A DNA stretch of 64,000 nt from positions 171,863 through 235,862 of the forward strand of contig CAZHOJ010000006.1 of assembly GCA_964534125.1 (NCBI GenBank), read 5' to 3'. Source of the stretch: 2-02-FULL-55-14 sp964534125 (GTDB lineage: Bacteria; Bacteroidota; Ignavibacteria; UBA10030). Below the pieces are notes generated by a model. The model saw nothing but the letters and a program-made list of their open reading frames with translations, made no database searches and was not told the origin of the DNA. Of this stretch, positions 42,810 to 51,458 are shown piece after piece; the stretch's first letter is position 1; the number at the start of each line of letters is the position of its first letter. The position numbers were made by a program, and so were the translations under genes.

Positions 42810-45800
42810 ATGAAATCCTGGTCTGACATACGCAAGGCTATCGCATCGTCGGATCCGTTCACGGCGCTGCACGACAGGATCACATTTTCCGGTGAGATCC
42901 ACGTCTCCGGGCTTCCGGCCTCTCTGCTTGCGCTCGTCATTGGCTCTCTTCATCACCATGCTCCGCGACAGCATCTCATCGTCACCCCGGAGGAAGATAC
43001 CGCGGAAGAGCTCCGGGACGACCTCGCGCTGTTGTTCGGCGACCGCCAGGTGTTCTACCTTGGTCATGGCATGGGACACAAGGCGAAGACCCTCGATATG
43101 ACCTCGTCCATCTCCCAGACCGAGGCACTGCATGCTCTGAGCGACCATCAGAAGGTCATCATAACGGCATCGGCCAGGTCGTTCGTGACCCACGTGCCAG
43201 GGCCCGAAGGATTTTCGACAAGGTCGTTCGAGCTCAGGAAGGGCGCAGAAGTGGCCTTCGAGGACCTCCTGACACGGCTCTCGGACCTCGGGTTCGAGCG
43301 GAAAGAATTCGTGGAGGAGTACGGAGATGTCGCCGTTCGTGGCGGCATTGTCGACATCTTTCCGTTCGTCGGTGCGCAGCCCATCCGTGCTGAGTTCTGG
43401 GGCGACACCATTGAATCTCTCAGGGAGTTCGACGCCACATCGCAGCGGTCCATCAGGGAGATAGACTCCGCATCGATCGTCGGACGGATGGACACCTCCG
43501 GCCCGGAGCATGTCTCCACGGTGCTCGACTACCTGAAGCCTGACGCCATCCTGACGCTGGATGAGCCGGCGCTGCTGCAGAAGGAGGTCGAAGAGCTCCA
43601 CGCAGAGGGGGTGCGCGATCTGGCTGCATGGAGTGACATCGAAGAACGCATCGGGCAGTTCACCCGCATCGTGCAGTCCTTCGCGGGGATGGCCGGGGAG
43701 ACGATCTCATTTGCCGGGCGGTCGCAGCCGGTTACAATGGGGAGCACAAAGCAGCTCCTGGCTGAGATCAGGGCTTTGCGCGAGGACGGACTCGAGGTCT
43801 TCATCGGAAGCGATACGGGGGACGAAGCCAGGCGTCTCGGGGAGCTCATCGAGGAAGAGGAGGAACAGCAGGCGTCACAGCTGGAGGCGGAAGATCTTCG
43901 TCCGATAGCGTATCATACGCTGCCCTCAACAACCCACTCAGGATTCGTTTTTCCTGCCGGTGGCGTTGCGGTGTTCGCAGAGCATCAGGTGTTCGGCCGG
44001 CGACGGCGGCGCGGGACAGCCGGACGCCGGAAAGGACGGGGCCTCTCTCACAAGGAACTGCAGCAGCTCAGGCGAGGGGACTACGTCGTCCATCAGGATT
44101 ACGGCATCGGCACGTTCGCCGGGTTGCAGAAGATCGCCGTAAGGGGGGTGGAGCAGGAAGTAATGAAGCTCGCGTATGCCGAAGGGGACGCGATCTATGT
44201 GAACCTGAACTTCGTCATTCGGGTTCAGAAGTACTCGTCGAAGGAGGGGCATGTTCCGGCCATCTCCCGGCTTGGGACCCCCGAATGGGAACGGCTGAAG
44301 GCGCGTGCGCGGCGCAAGGTAAGGGACGTTGCACGGGACCTCATCAAGCTCTACGCAAAGCGGAAACATGAACAGGGACATGCCTTCGCGCCCGATGCGC
44401 ACTGGCAGAAGGAGATGGAAGCATCCTTCATGTATGAGGACACTCCCGATCAGGCATCTGCTACCGCCGCAGTGAAAGCGGACATGGAAGAGCCTTCCCC
44501 GATGGACCGGCTCATCTGCGGGGACGTCGGTTTCGGAAAGACCGAGGTCGCAGTCCGGGCAGCGTTCAAGGCCGTCCTTGACGGGAAACAGGTGGCGATG
44601 CTCGTTCCCACGACGATCCTTGCGAAACAGCACTACCTGACGTTCGTTGACAGGCTCGGCCGGTACGGTGTGCGTGTGGAATCGCTGTCGCGCCTTCGCA
44701 CGAAGAAGGAACAATCGGGCGTGCTGGAACAGCTCGCTGCCGGCGGTGTGGACATCCTCATCGGCACACACCGGATGCTGTCGAAGGACGTGCGGTTCAA
44801 GGACCTGGGCCTGCTCATCGTCGATGAAGAGCACCGCTTCGGCGTCACGGCAAAGGAGAAGCTCCGCCAGCTGAAAGCGAACGTGGATACGATGACGCTC
44901 ACGGCAACACCCATTCCACGAACGCTGCAGTTCTCGCTGATGGGAGCACGGGACCTTTCCCTCATCAGTACACCGCCGAGGAACAGGCTGCCGATCATCA
45001 CGGAGATCGTATCGTTCGACACAGGGCTGATCAGGGAGGCGGTGCTGCACGAGGTGCATCGGGGCGGACAGGTCTACTTCATCAATGATCGTGTCCATGA
45101 TATGGACGAGGTGCGGGTGATGCTCGAACGGATCGTGCCCGAGGCGAAGATGGGTGTCGCGCACGGACAGATGGAGGGACGGGCGCTCGAGAAAGTGATC
45201 ATGGACTTCCTGGACCGGAAGCATGATCTGCTCATCTGCACGAAGATTATCGAATCGGGCATCGATATCCCGAGCGTGAACACGATCATCGTGAACAGAG
45301 CCGACCGGTTCGGGTTGGCGGAGCTGTACCAGTTGCGGGGCCGGGTCGGCCGGTCGAACGTTCAGGCGTATGCGTACCTGATGACCCCGCCTATCGAGAC
45401 GCTGCCGCGTCAGGCCATACGGCGGCTCCAGGCGTTGCAGGAATTCACGGAGCTTGGGTCGGGATTCAATCTCGCGATGCGTGACCTCGAGATACGCGGC
45501 GCCGGTAATCTGCTGGGCGCGGAGCAGTCGGGCTTCATCCTCGAGATGGGGTTCGAGATGTACCAGCGCATCGTGGCAGAGGCTGTGGCCGACCTGCGGG
45601 AATCGGAGTTCGCTGACATCTTCCCGGCCGAGGCGCGGCGCGTCCCGCAGGGTGTGCAAACGCTTATCGAGTCTGACATTGAAGCGCTGATCCCCGACAT
45701 CTATGTCGGATCGGACGCAGAGAGGCTGGACCTGTACCGCCGCCTGTACGCGATGACCGACGCACAGGAGGTCTCCGACCTGCGGCATGAGCTTCGGGAC

Positions 45801-46169
45801 CGCTTCGGCGACCCGCCGGAAGAGGTGGACAATCTTCTCAGGCTGGTCGAGCTGAAGATCATGGCTGGTCTCAGGGACTTTGCGGGCGTCGAGCTGGACA
45901 AGGACCGTCTTGTGCTGACCCTGCCGCCGGAGGAGGAAAGAACGTTCTACGATGCCGACGGAGAGAACCCTTCCAGGTTCCAGCGCCTTATGGATGAGCT
46001 GGGGACGCTCCCCCGCGTGCACGGACAATTACGTCAGGCAGGGAAAGTCCTGAAGCTGGAATTCCGCGGGGTCCTCAGGGGAGAGGCAGCCGAGCGGCTC
46101 AGCACTGCCCGCACACTCGTCGGCCATTTCAGCCTCCGCGCGGCCGGGGGCTTGACAGTGTCCGAATAA
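42810..46169 (+). CDS. mfd: transcription-repair coupling factor
   Basis: 1119 residues. UvrB-like N-terminal module, RNA-polymerase-interaction domain (QQLRRGDYVVHQDYGIGTFAGLQKI, about 425-450), then a RecG-like motor: Walker A CGDVGFGKTEVAVRAAFKA (about 570), DEEH box IVDEEHRFGV (about 671), TATPIPRTLQ, and RGRVGRS. C-terminal TRCF domain from about 960. Removes stalled RNA polymerase and recruits UvrA. ATG 42810 lacks a Shine-Dalgarno sequence; TTG 42765 with AGGAG 9 bases upstream is an alternative start. Confidence 0.95.
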   Translation: MKSWSDIRKAIASSDPFTALHDRITFSGEIHVSGLPASLLALVIGSLHHHAPRQHLIVTPEEDTAEELRDDLALLFGDRQVFYLGHGMGHKAKTLDMTSSISQTEALHALSDHQKVIITASARSFVTHVPGPEGFSTRSFELRKGAEVAFEDLLTRLSDLGFERKEFVEEYGDVAVRGGIVDIFPFVGAQPIRAEFWGDTIESLREFDATSQRSIREIDSASIVGRMDTSGPEHVSTVLDYLKPDAILTLDEPALLQKEVEELHAEGVRDLAAWSDIEERIGQFTRIVQSFAGMAGETISFAGRSQPVTMGSTKQLLAEIRALREDGLEVFIGSDTGDEARRLGELIEEEEEQQASQLEAEDLRPIAYHTLPSTTHSGFVFPAGGVAVFAEHQVFGRRRRRGTAGRRKGRGLSHKELQQLRRGDYVVHQDYGIGTFAGLQKIAVRGVEQEVMKLAYAEGDAIYVNLNFVIRVQKYSSKEGHVPAISRLGTPEWERLKARARRKVRDVARDLIKLYAKRKHEQGHAFAPDAHWQKEMEASFMYEDTPDQASATAAVKADMEEPSPMDRLICGDVGFGKTEVAVRAAFKAVLDGKQVAMLVPTTILAKQHYLTFVDRLGRYGVRVESLSRLRTKKEQSGVLEQLAAGGVDILIGTHRMLSKDVRFKDLGLLIVDEEHRFGVTAKEKLRQLKANVDTMTLTATPIPRTLQFSLMGARDLSLISTPPRNRLPIITEIVSFDTGLIREAVLHEVHRGGQVYFINDRVHDMDEVRVMLERIVPEAKMGVAHGQMEGRALEKVIMDFLDRKHDLLICTKIIESGIDIPSVNTIIVNRADRFGLAELYQLRGRVGRSNVQAYAYLMTPPIETLPRQAIRRLQALQEFTELGSGFNLAMRDLEIRGAGNLLGAEQSGFILEMGFEMYQRIVAEAVADLRESEFADIFPAEARRVPQGVQTLIESDIEALIPDIYVGSDAERLDLYRRLYAMTDAQEVSDLRHELRDRFGDPPEEVDNLLRLVELKIMAGLRDFAGVELDKDRLVLTLPPEEERTFYDADGENPSRFQRLMDELGTLPRVHGQLRQAGKVLKLEFRGVLRGEAAERLSTARTLVGHFSLRAAGGLTVSE

Positions 46170-46187
46170 TAGTTTAAGTTTGAATTA
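46152..46187 (+). promoter_or_regulatory. promoter and probable operator of the MarR gene
   Basis: TTGACA (46152-46157), 17-base spacer, TAAGTT (46175-46180). Overlapping the -10 box is TTTAAGTTTGAATTA (46173-46187), nearly identical (13 of 15) to TTTAAATTTGAATCA before the next gene. The predicted start is within 5 bases of the ATG at 46191, so the message is virtually leaderless and repressor binding would block the promoter. Confidence 0.6.
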
Positions 46188-46190
46188 GTT

Positions 46191-46640
46191 ATGAAGACGA
46201 CAAAACAATACGGACGGCGGGCGGATGTCGCCCTCACGATGTGGGTCAAGCTCGCCCGCGCAGCCGCAACGTTCGGCCACAAGACCCAGGAGAACATCCG
46301 CGAGTTCGGACTGACACCCGCACAGTTCTCCGTCCTGGAAACGCTGGGCCACCTGGGCCCGCTCCTGATGGGGGAGCTGACGAAGAAGCAGCTGGTGAGC
46401 GGCGGGAACACGACCGTCGTTGTCAATAACCTCACCCGTCAGGGTCTCGTAGAACGTCTCGTCTGCAAGGAGGACCGGCGCGCAACATATGTGCAGCTGA
46501 CCGGAAAGGGACGCAAGCTGTTCCGCAAGATCTTCCCCGAACATGCAGCATTCGTGGCACACACGGCGTCCGTGCTCAGCGAGGGGGAACAAAAGGACCT
46601 TGCCGCGTTGTTGAAGAAGCTCGGGACCAGGATCCGATAG
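46191..46640 (+). CDS. MarR-family transcriptional regulator
   Basis: 149 residues with the winged-helix core: LTPAQFSVLETLGHLGPLLMGELTKKQLVSGGNTTVVVNNLTRQGLVERLVCKEDRRATYVQLTGKGRKLF (split about 42-112). It resembles MhqR/HpaR-type regulators of aromatic and quinone detoxification, which fits the downstream dioxygenase and esterase genes. Autoregulation is suggested by the 15-base element shared with the next promoter. It starts 21 bases after mfd. Confidence 0.88.
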   Translation: MKTTKQYGRRADVALTMWVKLARAAATFGHKTQENIREFGLTPAQFSVLETLGHLGPLLMGELTKKQLVSGGNTTVVVNNLTRQGLVERLVCKEDRRATYVQLTGKGRKLFRKIFPEHAAFVAHTASVLSEGEQKDLAALLKKLGTRIR

Positions 46641-46667
46641 GTCTCGCCCCTTTTTTTGGGTATATAT

Positions 46668-46682
46668 TTTAAATTTGAATCA
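46668..46682 (+). promoter_or_regulatory. second copy of the MarR operator-like element
   Basis: TTTAAATTTGAATCA, 20 bases before the ATG at 46702 and within an AT-rich tract (TATATATTTTAAATTTG). A near-palindrome, ATTTTAAATTTGAAT, as expected for a dimeric MarR protein. Confidence 0.5.
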
Positions 46683-46701
46683 TTAATCCGCAGGTGCAGC
46701 G

Positions 46702-47037
46702 ATGGAACATGAGATGCAGGAGAACGAACAGACAGTGCCAGCGAGGTCATGGATGGCCGAAATCACACTTCCGGTGCCGATGCACCAGGAGTTCGCATCC
46801 CTGATCCCGAACCAGCGGATGACGATCGGCCGCCTGATGAGCGCGGGGAAGATCCTCTCGTATACACTCACGGCAGACAGGTCGAAACTGTGGACGGTCA
46901 TCCTCGCCCCGACAGAGGAGGAGGCACGGGAAATACTCACGACGTTCCCCATCCTCCCGTGGACGAGATATACCATACATGAACTGTTCTTCCATGAGTA
47001 CGCGCTCGGTGGAACGCTGAGGATGTCATTGAACTGA
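46702..47037 (+). CDS. muconolactone-isomerase/YciI-like small protein
   Basis: 111 residues. After a short polar N-terminus, MAEITLPVPMHQEFASLIPNQRMTIGRLMSAGKI and WTVILAPTEEEAREILTTFPILPWTRYTIHEL follow the alpha/beta pattern of muconolactone delta-isomerase-like proteins (dimeric alpha-beta barrel). Catalytic residues cannot be assigned. Its position between an MarR gene and ring-cleaving dioxygenase supports a role in aromatic or quinone metabolism. Confidence 0.65.
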   Translation: MEHEMQENEQTVPARSWMAEITLPVPMHQEFASLIPNQRMTIGRLMSAGKILSYTLTADRSKLWTVILAPTEEEAREILTTFPILPWTRYTIHELFFHEYALGGTLRMSLN

Positions 47038-47122
47038 ACACAGGAGATACCGCTGTCCCAGAAGGGGCTCAAATATCTCATATCGTCTATCATCCTTCAT
47101 CTAATAGTATTCCATCTGTCCT

Positions 47123-48079
47123 ATGATCTCCACCATTCCAGGCATTCATCATATCACCGTTGTTGCATCCGACCCGCAACAGAACGCGGAATTCTACACC
47201 GACGTGCTCGGTCTCCGGCTCATCAAGAGGACCGTCAATTTTGATGCTCCCGGGGTCTACCACCTGTACTATGGGGACGAAGTGGGAACGCCCGGGACGG
47301 CGCTCACATTCTTCCCCTTCCCGAACGCTGCACAGGGAAAGCGCGGCAGCGGAGAGGTGCAGTCCATCGGCTTCTCGATCGATCCAGATTCTCAGGACTA
47401 CTGGATCCACAGATTATCCTCGAAAGGTATCTCCCTCGACGGCCCGTCGGCACGGTTCGGTGAGAGTGTTATGACGTTCCTTGATCCCGATGGGCTCAGA
47501 ATAGATCTGGTCTCGCGGAAGAATCCACCTCCTGTCCGGCCATGGAAGAACAGTCCGGTCCCGGGACCGCATCAGGTCCGCGGGTTCTCTGGTGTCACGA
47601 TGGCATATATCGATGATCGGTTCAGCAGACTGTTCCTGAGGGATGTCATGGGATTCACCGAGCAGGGGAGCGAGGGAAAGCGGACACGATTTGTTGTTGG
47701 CAGTCGTCCCGAAGGAGCAACGGTCGACACACTGGTCCTCGAAGGCATTACACCGCCGCGTCAGTCGGCCGGGTCGGTCCACCACATTGCATGGCGGGTG
47801 TCTGATGATCCGGCACAACATGCGTGGAGAGAGTATCTGATGGAAAAGGGAACATATCCCACGGATGTCCAGGAGCGTCACTACTTCCGGTCCATCTACT
47901 TCAGAGAACCCGGAGGCGTCCTCTTTGAGATCGCAACGAACGGACCGGGCTTCCTCGTGGATGAGGACCTCGAAGCGCTGGGGACGGAGCTTCGCCTCCC
48001 TCCGTGGTATGAGAGCCACAGGACGCAGATCGAGCGGGGATTGATCCCCCTGGAACTTCCGAAACCGTATCTGGTCTAG
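47123..48079 (+). CDS. MhqO-like ring-cleaving dioxygenase (VOC)
   Basis: 318 residues, two VOC modules. Module 1: GIHHITVVASDPQQNAEFYTDVLGLRLIKRTVNFD; module 2 (about 150 on): FSGVTMAYIDDRFSRLFLRDVMGF, with GSVHHIAWRVSD and GGVLFEIAT supplying metal His and Glu. Closest in style to Bacillus MhqO/MhqA hydroquinone dioxygenases. Expected to cleave hydroquinone/catechol adducts in quinone detoxification. Separated by 12 bases from the esterase gene. Confidence 0.85.
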   Translation: MISTIPGIHHITVVASDPQQNAEFYTDVLGLRLIKRTVNFDAPGVYHLYYGDEVGTPGTALTFFPFPNAAQGKRGSGEVQSIGFSIDPDSQDYWIHRLSSKGISLDGPSARFGESVMTFLDPDGLRIDLVSRKNPPPVRPWKNSPVPGPHQVRGFSGVTMAYIDDRFSRLFLRDVMGFTEQGSEGKRTRFVVGSRPEGATVDTLVLEGITPPRQSAGSVHHIAWRVSDDPAQHAWREYLMEKGTYPTDVQERHYFRSIYFREPGGVLFEIATNGPGFLVDEDLEALGTELRLPPWYESHRTQIERGLIPLELPKPYLV

Positions 48080-48091
48080 AACAAGGACAGT

Positions 48092-48778
48092 ATGCCGCAA
48101 TTCACTGCACAGGGCGTTCTTGCCGCCGCAACCGGTCTGCCTCCGCATGCCGGCATGCCACTTCATGTCGTTGGGCCGGAGATAGGGAAAGCAGCATCTG
48201 TCGTGGTCCTCATCCATGGGCGCGGCGCAGGGGCTGCGGGCATAGCTCCGCTTGTCGGAGAACTTGACGTCGCGGAGGTCACGTATATCATTCCGGAAGC
48301 AGCAGGACGTGTGTGGTATCCGTTCAGCTTTCTCTCGCCCATCGAGGCGAACGAGCCGGGCCTGTCCTCAGGCCTGAGCATCATCGACGGGATCGTTATC
48401 GAGTGCGAGCGCCGGGGCGTTCCCACCGAGCAGATCACCCTGATGGGCTTCTCGCAGGGAGCGTGCCTTACTCTCGAATATGCGATTCGACATCCGAAGC
48501 GCTACAAGGCCCTCATCGGTTTCAGCGGTGGCCTGATTGGTCCGGCGGGGACGATCTGGAAAGGCCGGGCGATGTTCGAGGGGACGCCGGTATTCCTCGG
48601 CTGCAGCGACAGCGACATGCACATTCCGGCAGAGCGGGTGAAACAGACGGCCGATGTGTTCACCGCACATGGTGCACAGGTGGACATGAGGCTCTATCCC
48701 GGTATGCCTCACACGATCAACGACGAAGAACTTAGCGCAGCGCGCGTACTGCTTGCTCCAACGGAAGCAGGACGATAA
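48092..48778 (+). CDS. MhqD-like carboxylesterase / phospholipase-type hydrolase
   Basis: 228-residue alpha/beta hydrolase of the phospholipase/carboxylesterase family. Oxyanion segment VVLIHGRGAGAAGIAPL, nucleophile Ser in LMGFSQGACLTLEYA (about 125), Asp in FLGCSDSDMHIP and His in YPGMPHTINDEE. MhqD paralogues partner with MhqO in quinone detoxification; same arrangement here. Its stop overlaps the next start by one base. Confidence 0.85.
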   Translation: MPQFTAQGVLAAATGLPPHAGMPLHVVGPEIGKAASVVVLIHGRGAGAAGIAPLVGELDVAEVTYIIPEAAGRVWYPFSFLSPIEANEPGLSSGLSIIDGIVIECERRGVPTEQITLMGFSQGACLTLEYAIRHPKRYKALIGFSGGLIGPAGTIWKGRAMFEGTPVFLGCSDSDMHIPAERVKQTADVFTAHGAQVDMRLYPGMPHTINDEELSAARVLLAPTEAGR

Positions 48779-49614
48779 TGCTGAGCGATATTCGAATCGA
48801 CCAGGTCTCTCTGACCGTTCGCGACACTGACCCGATGGTCAGATTCTACACTGAGAAGCTTGGGATGGACCTTCTGCGGAACAATGGGTCGACGAGGGTT
48901 CTCGGCTTCGGGGAGGACGCGCCGGTGCTGGAACTGATCGAGGATACTTCAGCGTTAAGACGTCCATTGCATGCTCCGGGTCTCTTCCATACGGCATTCC
49001 TGTATCCGACGCGTGCAGCGCTTGCAAAAACTGTGCACCGTCTTGCGGCTTCAGGCTGGCCGCTTCAAGGTGCGGCAGACCATGGCGTCAGCGAAGCCAT
49101 CTATCTTGCAGACCCGGAAGGGAATGGCATAGAGATCTACGCTGACCGGCCGAAAATGAACTGGCCGTACAAGGAAGGGAAACTGGAGATGGTCACGGAG
49201 GCGCTGGACATCGAGGACCTCCTCGCTCAGGCCTCACCGGAGGACCGATCCGCTTCACACGCCCGGATCGGGCATGTCCACCTCCAGGTCTCATCGCTTG
49301 CGGCGGCGGATGCGTTCTGGTGCGGAACGGTTGGCCTCGAAGCGACGCAACGATCGTACCCCGGAGCCCTCTTCGCATCGGCGGGGGGATATCATCACCA
49401 TGTCGGACTCAACACCTGGAGGAGCAATGGTATGGAGCTTCCCGAAGGAACGTGGACCGGGCTCCGAGCGATCAGGCTGTCTGTCGGGGCTCCGGAGGAA
49501 TATTCCGGTATCCGCTCCCGGGTTTCAGACGCTCGGGGAGGGCATGAAGATCGGATACGTACACCCTTCGAATCAACGCACATTCACATTCACACACAAT
49601 CAATCACACTATAG
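48778..49614 (+). CDS. CatE/MhqE-like VOC dioxygenase
   Basis: 278 residues. Two VOC modules: VSLTVRDTDPMVRFYTEKLGMDLL (about 9-32) and GHVHLQVSSLAAADAFWCGTVGL (about 164-186), with AGGYHHHVGLNTW for metal binding. Similar to catechol 2,3-dioxygenases CatE/YfiE. The C-terminus lacks the usual ending strand with D/E-P-x-G (it reads GIRSRVSDARGGHEDRIRTPFESTHIHIHTQSITL in pieces), so a short truncation or late frameshift is possible. Third gene of the detoxification cluster. Confidence 0.82.
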   Translation: MLSDIRIDQVSLTVRDTDPMVRFYTEKLGMDLLRNNGSTRVLGFGEDAPVLELIEDTSALRRPLHAPGLFHTAFLYPTRAALAKTVHRLAASGWPLQGAADHGVSEAIYLADPEGNGIEIYADRPKMNWPYKEGKLEMVTEALDIEDLLAQASPEDRSASHARIGHVHLQVSSLAAADAFWCGTVGLEATQRSYPGALFASAGGYHHHVGLNTWRSNGMELPEGTWTGLRAIRLSVGAPEEYSGIRSRVSDARGGHEDRIRTPFESTHIHIHTQSITL

Positions 49615-49627
49615 TACAGGAGTCATC

Positions 49628-50224
49628 ATGAAGCGGTTCATATCACTCATTGCGGCAGCCACCGTTGCCACTCTTTCTCTCTCTGCGCAGGAGGTATGGA
49701 AGCTCGACAGGTCTCATGCAAATGTCGGTTTCGAGGTTACGCACATGCTCATCTCGCAGGTCCCGGGTTCATTCAAGGACTTTGAAGTCGAGTTCGCCTC
49801 TTCAAAGGCGGATTTCACCGATGCCACGGTCAAAGCAACGATCCGAGTTGCGAGCATCAACACGGACAATGAGCGGCGCGACGGTCACCTGAAGAGTGAC
49901 GACTTCTTCAATGCCGAGAAGTATCCCGTCATGACGTTCGTCTCCAGCAAATTCGAGAAGACGGGCGACAAGACCTACAAGATCCATGGAGATCTGACAA
50001 TCCGCGACATCACAAAACCGGTCGTGTTCGACGCCCGGCTCATCGGAGTACTGAAGACCGACAAAGGGACCATCAGTGGCTGGAAGGCCTCCCTCACCCT
50101 CAACCGGTTCGACTACAACCTGAAGTGGAACCGGGCGCTCGAGACGGGCGGGTTGATCGTCGGTGAGGACGTGGACATCACACTCAACGCCGAGTTTGCG
50201 AAGCCTGTTCCGATCGGTGGCTGA
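49628..50224 (+). CDS. YceI-family periplasmic lipid-binding protein
   Basis: 198 residues from ATG 49628; a longer frame back to 49274 overlaps the dioxygenase gene and is rejected. Signal peptide 1-21 (FISLIAAATVATLSLSAQ). Mature protein: WKLDRSHANVGFEVTHM...VPGSFKDFEVEF...SINTDNERRDGHLKSDDFFNAEKYP...GDLTIRDITKPVVF, the YceI lipocalin-like barrel that binds isoprenoids such as quinones. Its place after quinone-detoxifying enzymes is suggestive. Confidence 0.92.
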   Translation: MKRFISLIAAATVATLSLSAQEVWKLDRSHANVGFEVTHMLISQVPGSFKDFEVEFASSKADFTDATVKATIRVASINTDNERRDGHLKSDDFFNAEKYPVMTFVSSKFEKTGDKTYKIHGDLTIRDITKPVVFDARLIGVLKTDKGTISGWKASLTLNRFDYNLKWNRALETGGLIVGEDVDITLNAEFAKPVPIGG

Positions 50225-50296
50225 TCACTATTTCCTGAATGACAATGGCAGGGGCGCGCCGCGAGGTGTGCTCCTGCCGTCTGTACAGGCCTCTCT

Positions 50297-51277
50297 GTGG
50301 ACAATCTCACACATAGCCTGACGGGCGCGGTCGCTGCCAGGGTGCTTGACGGCTCGCAGGCCTACGACCGTCGCACCGAACGTGCACTGTTCTGGCTCAC
50401 GGTCGTGTCGGCCAACGCACCCGATCTTGACGTGGTCGTCGACCTGTTCGCCGGCCCCTTCACGGCCATCGAGCATCATCGCGGCATCACGCATTCCGTC
50501 ATTGCCGCCCCTCTCTTTGCCGTCGGTCCGGCCCTCCTCTTCTGGGCGTTCAATCGCAGGGCCCCGTTCGCCGCCTTCTGGCTCCGGGCGTTCATCGGCG
50601 GATTGGTGCACATCCTGTTCGATATGATCACCTCCTACGGCACGAAGGTGTTCCTTCCGTTCACTGACCATCGCTATGCGCTGGACTGGATGTTCATCAT
50701 CGATCCGGCTTTCACGCTGACACTGGGCGTCCTCTTGTGGGTCCAGCGTCGCTCTGTGAAGCGACGGCGGGTGTGGATAATCGGTGCGGCGCTGTTCGCC
50801 ATGACGTATCTGGGGATCGAATCGGTACTGCATGGAACGGCCTCCCGCATGTTCGAACAAAGGCTGGAGGAAGAGGGGCTCATAGCGGACCGAACGGCCG
50901 TCCTGCCGCAGCCGTTCACCATCTTCCGCTGGATGGGGGCGGCCCATACGCAGGAGGGAGCGGTGCAGGCCTTCTTCTCGGTCTTCGACGATACCCCCCG
51001 GCATCTGCTGTATCTCGGCGAAGAGACAGACAGTATCCTGGCATTGACGCGTCAGGAGCCTGAAGTAGAGTGGTACAAGACGAGGTTCGCGCGCGTACCG
51101 TATGTCAAGTCGATAACGCGGGACACCGGCACGACCGTCGAGTATGCTGACCTTCAGTTCTCGTTCGACCGGCGTCTCGCAGAGGTCTTCGGCATGAGCG
51201 ATGCCCCGCAGCCGTTCGTACTGGAGATCCGATACGATTCGCTCGGAAGGAAGATAGGGGCCGATCTGAGAAGATAA
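50297..51277 (+). CDS. membrane-bound metal-dependent hydrolase-like protein (DUF457)
   Basis: 326 residues starting with GTG (50297), giving the classic N-terminus DNLTHSLTGAVAARV. HRGITHSV (about 57-64) and HILFDMITSYGTKVFLPF (about 100-117) are the metal-ligand-like motifs of YdjM/DUF457 proteins. Five or six helices to about 190, then a soluble C-terminal domain. Hydrolase activity is by family name only. Confidence 0.85.
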   Translation: MDNLTHSLTGAVAARVLDGSQAYDRRTERALFWLTVVSANAPDLDVVVDLFAGPFTAIEHHRGITHSVIAAPLFAVGPALLFWAFNRRAPFAAFWLRAFIGGLVHILFDMITSYGTKVFLPFTDHRYALDWMFIIDPAFTLTLGVLLWVQRRSVKRRRVWIIGAALFAMTYLGIESVLHGTASRMFEQRLEEEGLIADRTAVLPQPFTIFRWMGAAHTQEGAVQAFFSVFDDTPRHLLYLGEETDSILALTRQEPEVEWYKTRFARVPYVKSITRDTGTTVEYADLQFSFDRRLAEVFGMSDAPQPFVLEIRYDSLGRKIGADLRR

Positions 51278-51308
51278 CCGGGGAGAGGGATGCGCGGGGC
51301 GAGAAGCC

Positions 51309-51458
51309 GGTAGGAGGGGGGAGAGGACGATCGTCGGTGATCAGCGGCCGCTGCGCCTTATGTCACAGGATCTCTCTTGCGTCATATTCCCTGTTCCGGC
51401 GTCATCTTGTCGGCCGACCTCTGACTTCCGACCTCCTGTCCTCTCTCATCCCCCTACT
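51309..51458. repeat. inverted repeat and CCGACCT heptamers at convergent gene ends
   Basis: GGTAGGAGGGGGGAGAGGAC (51309-51328) is complementary, with few mismatches, to GTCCTCTCTCATCCCCCTACT (read 51438-51458, here split in two). Next to the right arm lie heptamers CCGACCT, CTGACTT, CCGACCT, CCTGTCC (51414-51441). The right end includes the stop of the minus-strand CDF gene. Could act as a terminator-like structure for both genes. Confidence 0.45.

Noticed and set aside
43938..46028. 696-residue open frame antisense to mfd
   Set aside because: It is a mirror of a confidently identified gene, with low-complexity R/H/L-rich sequence and no recognisable domain; high GC makes long antisense frames common.
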